From Balanoglossus misakiensis (Eukaryota; Hemichordata), in assembly GCA_040954595.2 (NCBI GenBank), contig CM082585.2, positions 3,224,001 through 3,288,000 on the forward strand: DNA of 64,000 bases, read 5' to 3'. The notes under the pieces were generated by a model that worked only from the letters and a program-made list of their open reading frames with translations, had not been told where the DNA came from and made no database searches. Shown here in pieces: positions 35,576 through 46,682 of the stretch; the first letter of the stretch is position 1; each line of letters opens with the position of its first letter. The position numbers and the translations under genes are program-made.

Positions 35576-38500
35576 GTTACCAGTTAAGGGGTTTAAAGAA
35601 TTATATAAACAATTCATCAATTTAATGTACAATCATTCCGGATTCTTCAGATTCATAATTTAGCGCTAAAGACCTCATTTTTCAAAGTGGCCTATATCTA
35701 AAATTGCAGACGTTTCAACGTTTTCGGTTAGAGATTTTCTACATATTCACAAAAAGACCACGGGTATTGTTAACACTATTTAAAATCTCTTTACCGGTGA
35801 GTCTGGTGGCGTGTGTACTACGGATCGAAGGTACAAAACTTCGCTCGAAACCCAACGCGAGTTGGAGACCGATTTTATTTACGCACAACATTGTAGCAAT
35901 TTTTCGTATGTTTGCGCGCGCTCTGAAATCACACGATGTCAACTGAGTGTGAACTAGTTGTTTCGCGTCGTGTCGTCTGCCCAGTTTTCGTGGCTAAAAC
36001 GACAGGAATAATACCCCAGCTGGCTTTATAATTGCACATATCGTGAGATTTGAGCGCCATAGAAACCGCAGATATCGTGGAACAGGAAGGTTAGTGTTAA
36101 AATCATTGTTTTTAATCGAAGTATTAATTTGACCTCTGAGTTTTGCTACGTTTGTGTCGGTGTCAAACGGCCGCAATGTTTACACGGCAGCCAAATAGAA
36201 TCGGGGAAATGAAGAAATGTTATCACGATACTTCGGATTTCGTGTTATTATTTCTTGGGAATTTTATCGTTTTCTCAGACGAGGTGACAGGACAGACACA
36301 CGAGGCATCTCGCGGTTCCGTTTTCAATGTTGAATTTTATGTTTTGAGTGCATTTGCGTGTCAGCTGACAGGTCTTTGCATTCATCAGAAGCTATCGTGC
36401 GTCGCTGAGATTTGATTCTTCACAAACGAAAATTATGTCATAATCATACCAAATAAAACATTTCCAGAAATTTAGAAGTTTGCGGACTTTTCTGCTAGTT
36501 GTCTATTTAGTGTTGAAGTCATGCTGAACTGCCAAATTTAACGCAGACTCGCCGTCAACACTCGAACAGTGTACTTCTTCTACGAGTGTGTCCTGTAACT
36601 GCCTTCCTTCGATAACCATACAACAACAAATAGACGGTAAACGTTTATGCAATACCAATGGATTTATGTTTTAAAACTGGTCGACAGTCAGGAAATATGC
36701 ATAAACAATCGATTGATTGTTTTTCCCAGCCAAACTATCGTATCTTGTGATTTTTTTTGTAGTGAAACTGTGGATATCGGCAGGCTGCATTGCAAGTTAT
36801 TCTGCACATGCGCAGTTCCTCTGTCTTGAAAGAAAAGTCAAATTTCACCAACTTATTAATGTGCATTCGGAAAAAAAATCCCAAATGTTTTTTTGGTGAC
36901 CAAAAATACTGCCAGTGTGATTTTGTGTTCAAATCCAACCTATTATTATTTAAATTGACTTGTGATACCCTCTCTCAGCACATAAAGCATAATTTCAGCC
37001 CCAAAATGGTTGCCATAGAAACATGTGATCACTAAACGGATACCATTTTTGTTCTTTTTGAGCCAATATACCCCTATGGTGAAATTTTTGTGGAAATCGG
37101 ACCTATTATTATTAAAATTATTATTTTTATATAATTCTTTATTTAATTATTTAATAATTACCAGTTAAGGGGTTTAAAGAATTACATAAGCAATTTATCA
37201 ATTTAATAAGCACGGGTGGATTTTCTGTACAATCATTCCTGATTCTTCAGATTCATAATTTAGCGCTAAAGACATCATTTTTCAAAGTGGCCTATATCTA
37301 AAATTGCAGACGTTTCAACGCTTTCGGTTAGAGATTTTCTACATATTCACGAAAAGCCACGGGTATTGTTAACACTATTTAAAATCTCTTTACCCGGTGA
37401 GTGTGGTGGCGTGTGTACTACAGATCGAAGGTACAAAACTTCGCTCGAAACCCAACGCGAGTTGGAGACCGAGTTTATTTACGTACAACATTGTAGCAAT
37501 TTTGCGCGCGCTCTGAAATCACACGATGTCAACTGAGTGTGAACGAGCTGTTTCGCGTCGTGTCGTCTGCCCAGTTTTCGTGGCTAAAACGACAGGAATA
37601 ATACCCCAGTTGGCTTTATAATTGCACATATCGTGAGATTTGAGCGCCATAGAAACCGCAGATATCGTGGAACAGGAAGGTTAGTGTTAAAATCATTGTT
37701 TTTAATCGAAGTATTAATTTGACCTCTGAGTTTTGCTACGTTTGTGTCGGTGTCAAACGGCCGCAATGTTTACACGGCAGCCAAATAGAATCGGGGAAAT
37801 GAAGAAATGTTATCACGATACTTCGGATTTCGTGTTATTATTTCTTGGGAATTTTATCGTTTTCTCAGACGAGGTGACAGGACAGACACACGAGGCATCT
37901 CGCGGTTCCGTTTTCAATGTTGAATTTTACGTTTTGAGTGCATTTGCGTGTCAGCTGACAGGTCTTTGCATTCATCAGAAGCTATCGTGCGTCGCTGAGA
38001 TTTGATTCTTCATGAACGAAAATTATTTCAAGTAAAACATTTCCTAGAAATTTATAAGTTTGCAGACTTTTCTGCTAGTTGTCTATTTAGTGTTGAAGTC
38101 ATGCTGAACTGCCAAATTTAACACAGACTCGCCGTCAACACTCGAACAGTGTACTTCTTCTACGAGTGGGTCCTGTAACTGCCTTCCTTCGGTAACCATA
38201 CAACAACAAATAGACGGTAAACGTGTATGCAATACCAATGGATTTATGTTTTAAAACTGGCCGACAGTCAGGAAATATGCATGAACAATTGATTGATTGG
38301 ATTTCCCAGCGATACTATTGTATCTTGTGATTTTTTTGTAGTGAAACTGTGGAAATCGGCAGGCTGCATTGCCAGTTGTTCTGCACATGCGCAGTTCCTC
38401 TGTCTTGAAAGAAAAATCAAATTTCACCAACTTATAAATGTGCATTCGGAAAATAAACACCAAATGTTTTCTTTGTGACCAAAAATACTGCCAGTGTGAT

Positions 38501-41500
38501 TTCGTGTTCAAATCCAACCTATTATTGCATATGTAGTACAGTATTCCAAGCGGCCCGTGCAATAATAATTCTGGTATTTTTGCGAGCTCATATGCAAATG
38601 AGCAACTAACATAAAATAAGATCCCCAATTTCCTACACAATCGATCTTATCTCTTAAAGTTTATCACCATGTGTTTCATAATCATTTGTAGTTTGTATAT
38701 ACCTCCATAGAATTTGCGAAAGGTTTTATTTTACATCCCAAAAAGCTTATTGTTGTTTTAGTTGTGCGCGCGACAATGTGGTATTTTTTACAGCTGATAT
38801 GCAAATTAGTAAAAACAAAGACGACCTGTGTCGGAACTATTTTTTTGTTTGTAAATATTGTCGTCTGCTGCTGTGACGAAACCTTTCTATTCCATGGATG
38901 AACAGTATTACGACTGGACAAACTGCATATATGTTGAAAGTTTAGGGACCGAATTCTATTATCCAGACGAGACAAGTGAAACAAGCCATGATTTATCAGC
39001 CTCGGCAAGTACGGTGGAGAAAAATATGAATATTTCTAGCCCAGGGTCGTCCCTGTCGACAACATCCAGCGCGAGCGCAAGACCGAGATTCGTCGATTTT
39101 ACATCGGAGGACGTAAATACTTTCGTAGGAGACCACAAAAACAAAAACACCGTGTTGAAAACGAAAAGAGAAGTTGCGGTATTTGAAGAATGGAAGGCGA
39201 CCATGACAACAGAAAGTCGGGGTTTGATGGAAATACCGCCTTCTGACCTCGATCCCCTTCTTGCACGGTTTTTTATCGGCGTTCGGAAAAAGAACGGGGA
39301 AGAGTATGAGCCGGACTCGATTTCCAGCTACCAAAAATCTATCGACAGGTGGCTGCGTGATAACAACTACGGCAAGAGCATAATTCGGGACGAAGAGTTC
39401 GCATCAAGTCGTCGTGCCTTAGCAGCAAAACGTAAACAACTGAAAGGCGCCGGGAAGGGCAACTTGCCAAACAAGGCAGAGCCGGTGTCCGCGGAACAGG
39501 AGACGGCGCTACTGAAAGCAGGTCAGCTCGGTGTTCATTCGGCGGTCGCGTTGTTGAATACTATCTGGCTCAACAACACTAAGCTTTTCGGTCTTCGCGG
39601 CAACGATGAACATCATCAAATGGAATGGGGAGACGTGACTTTGCAGGAAGATGAGAACGGCGAATATATCGTGTATAATGAAAGACTCACAAAAACCCGG
39701 CGAGGTGAACCAGGCAATACGCGAAGTTTCGCTCCGAAAGCCTATGCCACCCCTTCCTCTCCTGAAACATGTCCTGTCAGCGTGTACAAGAACTTTGCTT
39801 CGCGACGACCCCAGAAAATGAATACCACTTCCGCACCTTTCTATCTTGGAATCGAGTACGTTCCCTGCACTGTTAACAACGGCATATGGTTTAGAAATCA
39901 ACGAATGGGCATAAATAAACTCCGATCCCTGATGAAAACGATGTCGAAAGCAGCGGGACTGACCGGAAAGTTAAGTAACCACAGCGCTAGAAAGGCCTGT
40001 GTTCAACGCCTCCTCGACGCTGGAGTCCCACCAAATACAACAGCACAACTGAGTGGTCATAAGAATGTATCAAGCCTAAATAGATACGCAGTGGCCAACC
40101 AATTCCAACAGCGACAGATGAGCGAGATCCTGAGCGGCGCAAAGAAAAGTTTCGATCCGCGACCGTCTTCAAGTGCCACCGATGTTGACAAAACCACCGC
40201 CGACAAGACGTCAACCGATACCAATAATATTGTATCGAGTCAATCTAATGTTTCCGTCCTTACAAACAACGTGAGTGCTTTAAATAACACCCCTCAAGTG
40301 CACGGTATGTTTGCCAATGCTCAGATTTTTGGCGGAACTTTCAATTTTAGCTTTAATGTCAACAAGTCACCCATCCCTAAACGTCGACGTATTATTTTCC
40401 CTGACTCCGATGACTCAGATTGAACGCAGCTGTAGTTTCGCTCATTTCGGCGAAATGTAATGCCCATTTGATAAGTTTGGAATGTTCGTTTATTACTTGT
40501 TGTTATTTATTGTTCAGTTTAGCTTCGCATTAAATTGTTTATCAAACTTTATTTACATGTATTCGTGTTGTGTTTGACTCGACGATGAATGAAAGTGTGT
40601 GACCCTGTTATAAATTTGCATATCAATAGCGCTGATGGATTTTAACCAATGAAACGTGACCAAGTAACTTGGGGCAGATCACAAGTGTTTCGCCTATAGT
40701 ATTAATCCGCTGCTATTAACCAGGCCGAGAATTTCGCTAAATTGTGGAACATATGCAATAATAACAGAACGGCACGCCCCCTTGCGGCACTTTGAGGGAT
40801 ACGTATGTTATTTTCACTCGTGAGCCGGTGTATCCTGCTGTATTTTCACTCGCTACGCTCGCGAAAATACGGCCGCAGGATACACCGGCTCACTCATGAA
40901 AATAACATACGTATCCCTCAAAGTGCCGCAAGGGGGCGTGCCGTTCTGTCATATTATTATTTAAATTGAGTTGTGATACCCTCTCTTAGCACAAAAAGCA
41001 TAATTTCAGCCCCAAAATGGTTGCCATAGAAACATGTGATCACTAAATGGATATCATTTTTGTTCTTTTTGAGCCAAAATACCCCTATGGTGAAATTTTT
41101 GTGGAAATCGGACTTATTATTATTAAAATTATTATTTTTATATAATTCTTTATTTAATTATTATTATTACAAGATACCCCTATGGTGAAATCTTTGTGGA
41201 AATCGAACATATTATTATTTAAATTATTATTTTTATATAATTCTTTATTTAATTATTATTATTATTACCAGTTAAGGGGTTTAAAGAATTCTATAAACAA
41301 TTTATCAATTTAAAGTACCATCATTCCTGATTCTTCAGATTCATAATTTAGCGCTAAAGACATCATTTTTCAAAGTAGCCTATATCTAAAATTGCAGACG
41401 TTTCAACACTTTCGGTTGGAGATTTTCTACATATTCACAAAAAGACCACGGGTATTGTTAACACTATTTCAAACCTTGTTACCCGGTGACTCTGGTGGCG

Positions 41501-44500
41501 TGTGTACGACCATTTTCAACAACCACGAAAGTCGATCTGTCAAATTTTGGTCAGTTCCATAGGCATCGCCATGCAATTTGCAGTGCGGGGCTGGAAAATT
41601 CAAGTGTTGTAGGTTTTAGGATTTGCCACAGAGAGTAAGGCACTTAATGACAGCTTTTTTAAAAGATCAGCTCGCTGGATTTTTTTCGTGTTGGAGACAC
41701 TGCTAATTGTAATTTCTGTTTCCGACCCGTAATTTTCCAGACGCTTGACAACGTAGTCAGGCTTTTTGAATACTTAATGAGTGATAATAGACACACCCAC
41801 TTTGCGCGCTCAGTCTGAAGACTGTATACAATGGACTAATGTTTTAAAACTGGTCGACATTAAGGAAGTATGCATGAACAATCGACTGATTGGATTCCCC
41901 AGCGATACTATTTTATCTTGTGATTTTTTACTTGTCCAAGAATTTATGGACGATAGCGTCGGCATTGACGATGTGGATACAAACCAACAAGCCGCTGCTA
42001 ACTTAAACCGAACATCCTCCCTTGATTTATTGGGCTTGTTTTTCAGAAATTTACCTATACCTGTATTTAGTATCAGCAGCGGCCGTCAGCAAGAACGTCC
42101 CGGTGCGCATACAAGGCATACCACTTTGAAACTATTTTACACAAGACAGTTGCGGCAAAATCCATGTGAATTGGTTTATTGATTGAGAAAAAATACAAGC
42201 TTTCGCTTGGTAAAACTATCACTACCTAAATCGACAAATATTCTGCAACTTCTACGAAAATATGCCCTGCGAGACGTACTTCGGCTTACATGTCCGCAAT
42301 TTTGAATTAATGAGTTGTTCGCCGTCGTCACCTCCGTCTTACGCCTTCCATTGTTAACAAAACGTTCGCGAAAAAAATGACAAAAGATCGTTCGACATGA
42401 AAACGTTACCGAACTCTTTGTGCGTCGAACGCACCCCTGGTTCTGCACATGCGCAGTTCCTATATCTTGAAAGAAAAGTCAAATTTCACCAACTAGTAAA
42501 TGTGCATTCGGAAAATAAAGTCCAAATGTATTATTTGTGACCAAAAATACTGCCAGTGTGATTTTTTTGTTCAAATCCAACCTATTATTATTATTTAAAT
42601 AGACTTAGATACCCTCTCTTAGCAGAATTGTCATTGCAATGGACTGTTTTTATGATTTAGGAAAATGTACAATTTAAGCCCCCAAACGAGTAACATCAAA
42701 ATGTGTGTTATCAAAACAAACATCATATTTATTTGTCTTTGCCCTTAGGTACACATTTGGCGGAATTTTGGAGTGATCTCACTACTTATTAATGGAATTT
42801 TGTACATTTTGTGATCACAAAACGGATATCATTTTTGTTCTTTATGAGCCAGGCTACCCCTATGGTGAAATTTTTGTGGAAATCGGACCTATTATTATTA
42901 AAATTATTATTTTTTTATAATTCTTTTTTTAATAATTTAATTATTATTATGTTAATATCCGTTCAATAAATATACTGTAAAATTATATCATTATCTTAAA
43001 GTTCAAAATGACAAAGTCGCTGTTTGACCGATTTTGTGATATCAGGAATACATGGAATACTTGTCACTGTCTCTTACTGTGCAATATAGTGTCAGTGCAT
43101 AACCTAAGAGTCAGAACCTACCCTTGTATGAAAAGTAGACTTGGATGTGATATCTAGATGAAATTAAGTTCCTGTATCAAAGTCTGTCTCCATTGACAAA
43201 TAAACATTGCCACAGCAGTGTACTACATGTAAATGACTGGAATAATCCACACTCTGAGATCTCATTACAAGCCTCATGTGGTCTTAAAACACTATGCAAC
43301 AGTGGCTAAGCAGTCAAGTACATGGACAAAATTTGATTCAACAGTGAATAACTTGTGGTAGACACCATACATCGTTGCACTGAACATTCGATCTTGTCTG
43401 TCTACAAGCAGAGAAGAGATTGGGTAGATTTTACCAGTACTTCCGCATGATTCAAGTAGTAAACAAAAGGAACACTTTTCGTATCAAACACAATTCATGG
43501 GAAAAAATAAAAAAGACAGACTTTGTCCCTTTAAGTCGAAGCTTTAAGTTTATCATTTCATAAAGGTATACTTGCATTCCATCAAAGGTGTTATAGTGAG
43601 GGTCTCCAATGCCACTACACTTTTTAGCCCGCGCATCACGGTCGTGTGTTCGGATCTGTTGAGGCAAGACACATGTGTAAATAAATTCAGAGATGGAGAG
43701 CAAAGACAGTATTTGTTGTTCCAAAATAAAAAGAAAGGGACGCATAGACCATCAAATGTTATTGTGTTGTAGAAACAATTGGTTCAAAGCGCTTCACAAA
43801 AAAATTTGAAAACTAGCTAATTTATTCCAGACGAACATTCTAGACTGTATAATTAAAATCATTATAATAAGTCTAAAAATTCAATGTTCCCTAGTTGCAA
43901 CACAGCTCAACGCACCAGTATCGTGTCGGGAATTCGGTAACCGTTCCAGAGATCAGAATGCGGTGTTTCTATCTGCTTGAATTCCAGAGTAAGATCGCCT
44001 GGGCCATCGCTAAAGAAGTCCCTTCTTGCTTTCACTCGTATAGGATATGGGCCAAGTGGCCTATCTGGCGTCATGAAGGTCCCGCACTGATCTTGGACAA
44101 CGGCGTCGACGTACTTCCCATATATACCAGATCGTTCGGTGATGGTGACCGGGATCTGTACCGAACAGTTCGGTGTACACAGGAACGGCACGGTGGGTTC
44201 CAAATCAATAGACACAGAGTCAAGATTCTCAAAGACATTTATGACTGGGGGTCTGCCGCGAACCTATCAATGCGAAAGTATAATAATGGCAAAAATGGAA
44301 TAAGATCCCGTAAATGCCACATATTCCTTATATAATGCCAACAATGATACCAATTGTTAAGTGTTGTTCCTGTACCCGAACATTCACCTGTTAGGGGTTT
44401 AACTTTAAATAATGTATTCTACCTACCCATTCATCCATTAGTATATCTATGTGTGCATGCATGCTAGATATGTCTGCCTGTCCATCCATCAAGCTAACTG

Positions 44501-46107
44501 TCTAAGTACCCAACTATATACATATTCTGCATGCATCACTATACACATGATGACTGGGCATAAGGGCAACAGCAAACGTCTGTAACCTGAGGGCTTGTGA
44601 GTCACAGACCCGAAAACCAGTCAATATGCGTTTTGCGACAAACCTCACCCGCAGCCATGCATAAGAAATCACCATAAACAAAGTGAGCGGGCATCATTTT
44701 TCGGAACTGATGCCCGGCGGGCAACAGCACAAAAAGAACGAACACCACATGACTATCAACTGACGAATGAGAACACAGTCTGCAGATGAGGTGTCTTACA
44801 ATACCACTTTCACTTTGAGTTTATGCATACTTGTCTCTGTTCCTTATATGCATGCTGGTGACGCGGTTCAGGTCAATTTTTTGGTATAAGTTGAGATTTT
44901 TTACTGTCTGCGTCTGTGATACAACATTAATAACAGCACTCTCACACTGAGTTACAAAGTAATACACTTCATCGTAGACAAGAAAGTGTAACTTACAATG
45001 ATTCCGGCAAAGAACGGTCGACTTTGCTTTCTCCCAAGAGATATGCCATTGTCAAATACTTCCACTTCACACCGAATCTACAAAAAATGTGACAAGTTAG
45101 TAATGTGTAACTGATTATCACAAGGAGGAAATCATAGTTAAGGTAGATAACTAGATACAGTACGTGGGTACCATATTCCTTAGCCTTAGGCCTACACGTA
45201 CATTTTGAGAAAGCGGTGTTACAATATTGTCATTTTTCTGGAAATGTTCACAAAATGTGCCTAAAGAGGCGTATTATTAAATAATATAAAGAATACTCTA
45301 TGTCACCGTGATTGATATTTTGGTACAGCTGTTCCGAGTTTTTACCATAAGAAAACTATGGCATTAGAGTTAAGAAAAGTGCCCCCAACACAAAAGTACC
45401 ATGGGAACACATTGTTTTCTCTTTATCTTGTATTGAAAATTCATTGATTATGATATACATGTACATAAAATCAGAAAAATGTCAATATTCTATTGTCTGA
45501 ATACTGGTGTCATCGAAAGCACGGTCAGTTGTACTAGTAGACATGGGGTCGTGCATGACTGTTACAAGTTTTGTCCCAACCTGTCAGTAGTTGACTATGT
45601 ACATAATAAATAAAGACAAACTTGTGGGGCCGTATCGGATAGATGAGCATTAACACCCAGGCATGCAAACGATGGGCTTTGATTGGTACGGAAGTTGCAC
45701 GTGTCCACGAAAGGTGGAAGTTCCGTTCCTGATCGAACTTTGAATGTGCACACTGTTGTTTGTCAAAGATATGAATCAATCGTTTAGTAATATCTGACGA
45801 CAGGTGACAAAAAATCACCAAGCGACTAGTGGGCAGGTCTGTAAAAATGGTAAAACATTGAACAGTTGATAAAGAATGTTATTTAATGGCGCTCATGTCA
45901 AACAAACCTGCGATCCAATTTTGCTCGACCAGTAGACCTCTTCCATTGTTGATATACCTGGCGAATCGGGTAAAACTTGCGTAAAAATTAGGTCTTCTCC
46001 GGCAAACCAGTCAAAGTGTAGAGACACGTCTCGAGGTGTGGCATCATGAGTGGCGTCACAGTGGAACAAAACTTGGTTGGCCATTGTGCTGTGATACAAC
46101 TCTATAC
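31203..46107 (-). CDS. VWDE-like membrane-anchored protein, 13 exons
   Basis: Exons (high to low): 45908-46107, 44997-45077, 43916-44263, 43576-43655, 35367-35430, 34866-35132, 33859-34088, 33349-33625, 32820-32978, 32307-32687, 31830-32084, 31583-31643, 31203-31318. The frame is unbroken for about 839 codons. The VWD domain runs from GIGDPHYNTFDGM through YFHVYLPGEYIYYKH, CNCGVAVRAVDD and GLCGSYDGND. Then come a YCSCTPN segment, SWPTPSGIT, an EGF-like repeat (CPSDCSGTGECISGVCSCYNG), a VSISNDG segment with CDVCNG, an ICVVEGECY exon and a transmembrane helix (VIICAVLGCLAAMGLVITVV) with a tiny tail. The order matches VWDE. The 5' end is incomplete: the first listed exon needs one nucleotide from an upstream exon. 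Confidence 0.88.
32733..32776. repeat. (TATG)n microsatellite
   Basis: A short TATG array in the intron between the 32820-32978 and 32307-32687 exons of the VWDE-like gene. Confidence 0.9.
33713..33767. repeat. (CATA)n microsatellite with conserved flank
   Basis: CATA units in a VWDE-like intron. The flank at 33,775-33,808 (AAAAATGTATACGTACATCTT) resembles that at 31,205-31,229 beside the larger CATA array, so both may come from one repeat family. Confidence 0.85.
34262..34305. repeat. (TATG)n-like microsatellite
   Basis: A short interrupted TATG array in the intron between VWDE-like exons 34866-35132 and 33859-34088. Confidence 0.8.
35521..35576. repeat. (ATT)n microsatellite
   Basis: About 56 bp of ATT units at the left edge of the 1.58-kb tandem repeat block. 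Confidence 0.9.
38858..40423 (+). CDS. Crypton/KIAA1958-like (DUF3504-type) tyrosine recombinase, 521 aa
   Basis: The protein has an acidic/Ser-rich N terminus (to about residue 75), then an N-terminal DNA-binding-type region with the SSYQKSIDRWLRD motif. The C-terminal catalytic domain shows GLRGNDEHH (first Arg), SNHSARKACVQRLLDAG (His-x-x-Arg), QLSGHKNVSSLNRYA (His then the nucleophile Tyr). The R-H-R-H-Y set of tyrosine recombinases is thus complete, and the ORF has no stop or frameshift. Known relatives are Crypton transposons and host proteins KIAA1958, QRICH1 and ZMYM. Here the mobile-element setting argues for an active or recent Crypton rather than a domesticated host gene. The C terminus ends in KRRRIIFPDSDDSD, a possible nuclear signal. 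Confidence 0.85.
   Translation: MSSAAVTKPFYSMDEQYYDWTNCIYVESLGTEFYYPDETSETSHDLSASASTVEKNMNISSPGSSLSTTSSASARPRFVDFTSEDVNTFVGDHKNKNTVLKTKREVAVFEEWKATMTTESRGLMEIPPSDLDPLLARFFIGVRKKNGEEYEPDSISSYQKSIDRWLRDNNYGKSIIRDEEFASSRRALAAKRKQLKGAGKGNLPNKAEPVSAEQETALLKAGQLGVHSAVALLNTIWLNNTKLFGLRGNDEHHQMEWGDVTLQEDENGEYIVYNERLTKTRRGEPGNTRSFAPKAYATPSSPETCPVSVYKNFASRRPQKMNTTSAPFYLGIEYVPCTVNNGIWFRNQRMGINKLRSLMKTMSKAAGLTGKLSNHSARKACVQRLLDAGVPPNTTAQLSGHKNVSSLNRYAVANQFQQRQMSEILSGAKKSFDPRPSSSATDVDKTTADKTSTDTNNIVSSQSNVSVLTNNVSALNNTPQVHGMFANAQIFGGTFNFSFNVNKSPIPKRRRIIFPDSDDSD
40764..40950. repeat. 187-bp near-perfect palindrome (foldback)
   Basis: Arms of about 85 bp start ACAGAACGGCACGCCCCCTT and close with its complement ending CCGTTCTGT. 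The centre is ACTCGCTACGCTCGC. It lies between the inverted Crypton-like terminus and the right insertion boundary. Confidence 0.9.
41935..42440. other. Foreign insert in tandem copy 3
   Basis: Copies 1 and 2 run directly from the TTTTTTGTAGTGAAACTG region to TTCTGCACATGCGCAGTTCC. Here about 0.5 kb of unrelated, more GC-rich sequence intervenes. The open frame through it (part of 41781-42182) has no family I recognise. Confidence 0.5.
42960..43570. other. Intronic sequence, nothing recognised
   Basis: The right part of the 8.1-kb intron. No repeats or exons are seen apart from the GC donor at its end. Confidence 0.4.
44270..44990. other. Intronic sequence with a short inverted repeat
   Basis: Contains GCGGGCATCA (about 44,687) and TGATGCCCGGC (about 44,708) as a small hairpin, and short ATGCATGC-rich tracts near 44,455. 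Nothing else is supported. Confidence 0.35.
45080..45900. other. Intronic sequence, nothing recognised
   Basis: Lies between the first two identified VWDE-like exons. No frame continues the protein. Confidence 0.4.
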
Positions 46108-46383
46108 CTGTCGGTTTTACAGGAAATGCGGTAATTTAATGAAGTGTGTATTTTTATGGGGGCCCGTTCTGGTCAAAATTGTAGTTTATTAATAAAACGT
46201 GTTAGAATTAATTTTGTAGAGCCTGGAATTAAATTACCAGTATACATAATTAATTTTTATGTGCTTTAATTAATTTTTTGTAGTCATGCAGAATTAATTT
46301 TATGTGTTCTAAATAATTATTTTATCTTATCTTTGTTAGAAATAATTTTGCCAACATCTCGAATTATTTTTACGTGTAGACTC

Positions 46384-46505
46384 GAATTAATTACAGGTGT
46401 AGTGTCGAATTAATTTTACGTGTTGTGTTGAATTAATTTTACGTGTTGTGTCGAATTAACTTTACGTGTTGTGTCGAATTAACTTCACGTGTTATGTCGA
46501 ATCAA
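46384..46505. repeat. 23-bp tandem repeat (GAATTAATTTTACGTGTTG type)
   Basis: At least five units with a 23-bp period begin GAATTAA near 46,384, 46,407, 46,430 and so on. More diverged GAATTAATTTT units extend left to about 46,200. The ACGTG cores recur in each unit. Confidence 0.85.
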
Positions 46506-46539
46506 TATTGCCCCTACAATCCTTTGCGCGTAAATCAAG

Positions 46540-46575
46540 ATGGCGGCGGCTGAGCATGTCTTTCTCGCCGCATAA
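46540..46575 (+). promoter_or_regulatory. YY1-like AAGATGGCGGC motif
   Basis: TCAAGATGGCGGCGGCTGAG matches the vertebrate YY1 consensus (AAGATGGCGGC). The reading frame from this ATG stops after 11 codons, so it is more likely a regulatory site between the VWDE-like gene and the upstream ORF than a gene start. Confidence 0.4.
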
Positions 46576-46682
46576 AGTTCGAAAAGGGGTCGTTGTACAA
46601 GTTGTTAGACGTTTTGGGGCGGTTTGCTGTCCAATATAAATGCAGTGTGCTCGATAACGGCGATCGGTGCACGAGTTTTGGT

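Larger units (their letters stand above)
38527..40951 (+). mobile_element. Crypton-like tyrosine-recombinase element, apparently intact
   Basis: An insertion of about 2,425 bp inside tandem copy 2. The sister copy 1 reads AACCTATTATTATTTAAATT at the empty site; here TATTATT flanks both sides. The left end TATTATTGCATATGT is repeated inverted as ACATATGCAATAATA at 40,749-40,763, followed by a 187-bp palindrome up to the right boundary. One long ORF encodes the recombinase. Palindrome and recombinase body may be one element or a nested pair. Confidence 0.8.
35581..42960. repeat. 1.58-kb tandem repeat, three copies, one carrying an insertion
   Basis: Units begin at CAGTTAAGGGGTTTAAAGAA: 35,581, 37,162 and 41,269. 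Copies 1 and 2 are near identical, including the shared 90-codon frame at 36143-36415 and 37733-38005. Copy 2 is interrupted by the Crypton-like element (38,527-40,951). Copy 2 also has a 100-bp internal duplication near 41,170-41,260. Copy 3 differs in its middle (41,505-41,870) and holds a 0.5-kb foreign insert (about 41,935-42,440). Confidence 0.85.
35367..43575 (-). other. 8.1-kb intron with GC-AG splice sites and its 3' exon
   Basis: The donor side reads GGAAT|GCAAGTATACC (minus strand, intron starting 43575). The acceptor is TTTTTATACAG|G before 35430. Only a GC donor gives the in-frame DGM-YFHVY junction expected of VWDE VWD domains; GT at 43571 breaks the frame. The intron (35431-43575) contains the tandem repeat and the Crypton-like element. 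The 64-nt exon at 35367-35430 is included in this interval. Confidence 0.75.

Noticed and set aside
36143-38005. 90-codon ORF present in two near-identical copies
   Set aside because: The repeats are too recent for conservation to mean anything. It is absent from copy 3, has no motif and lies in an intron.
35581-38520. The two 1.58-kb repeats as LTRs of a retrovirus-like element
   Set aside because: They are directly adjacent tandem copies with no internal pol region between them, and a third copy follows.
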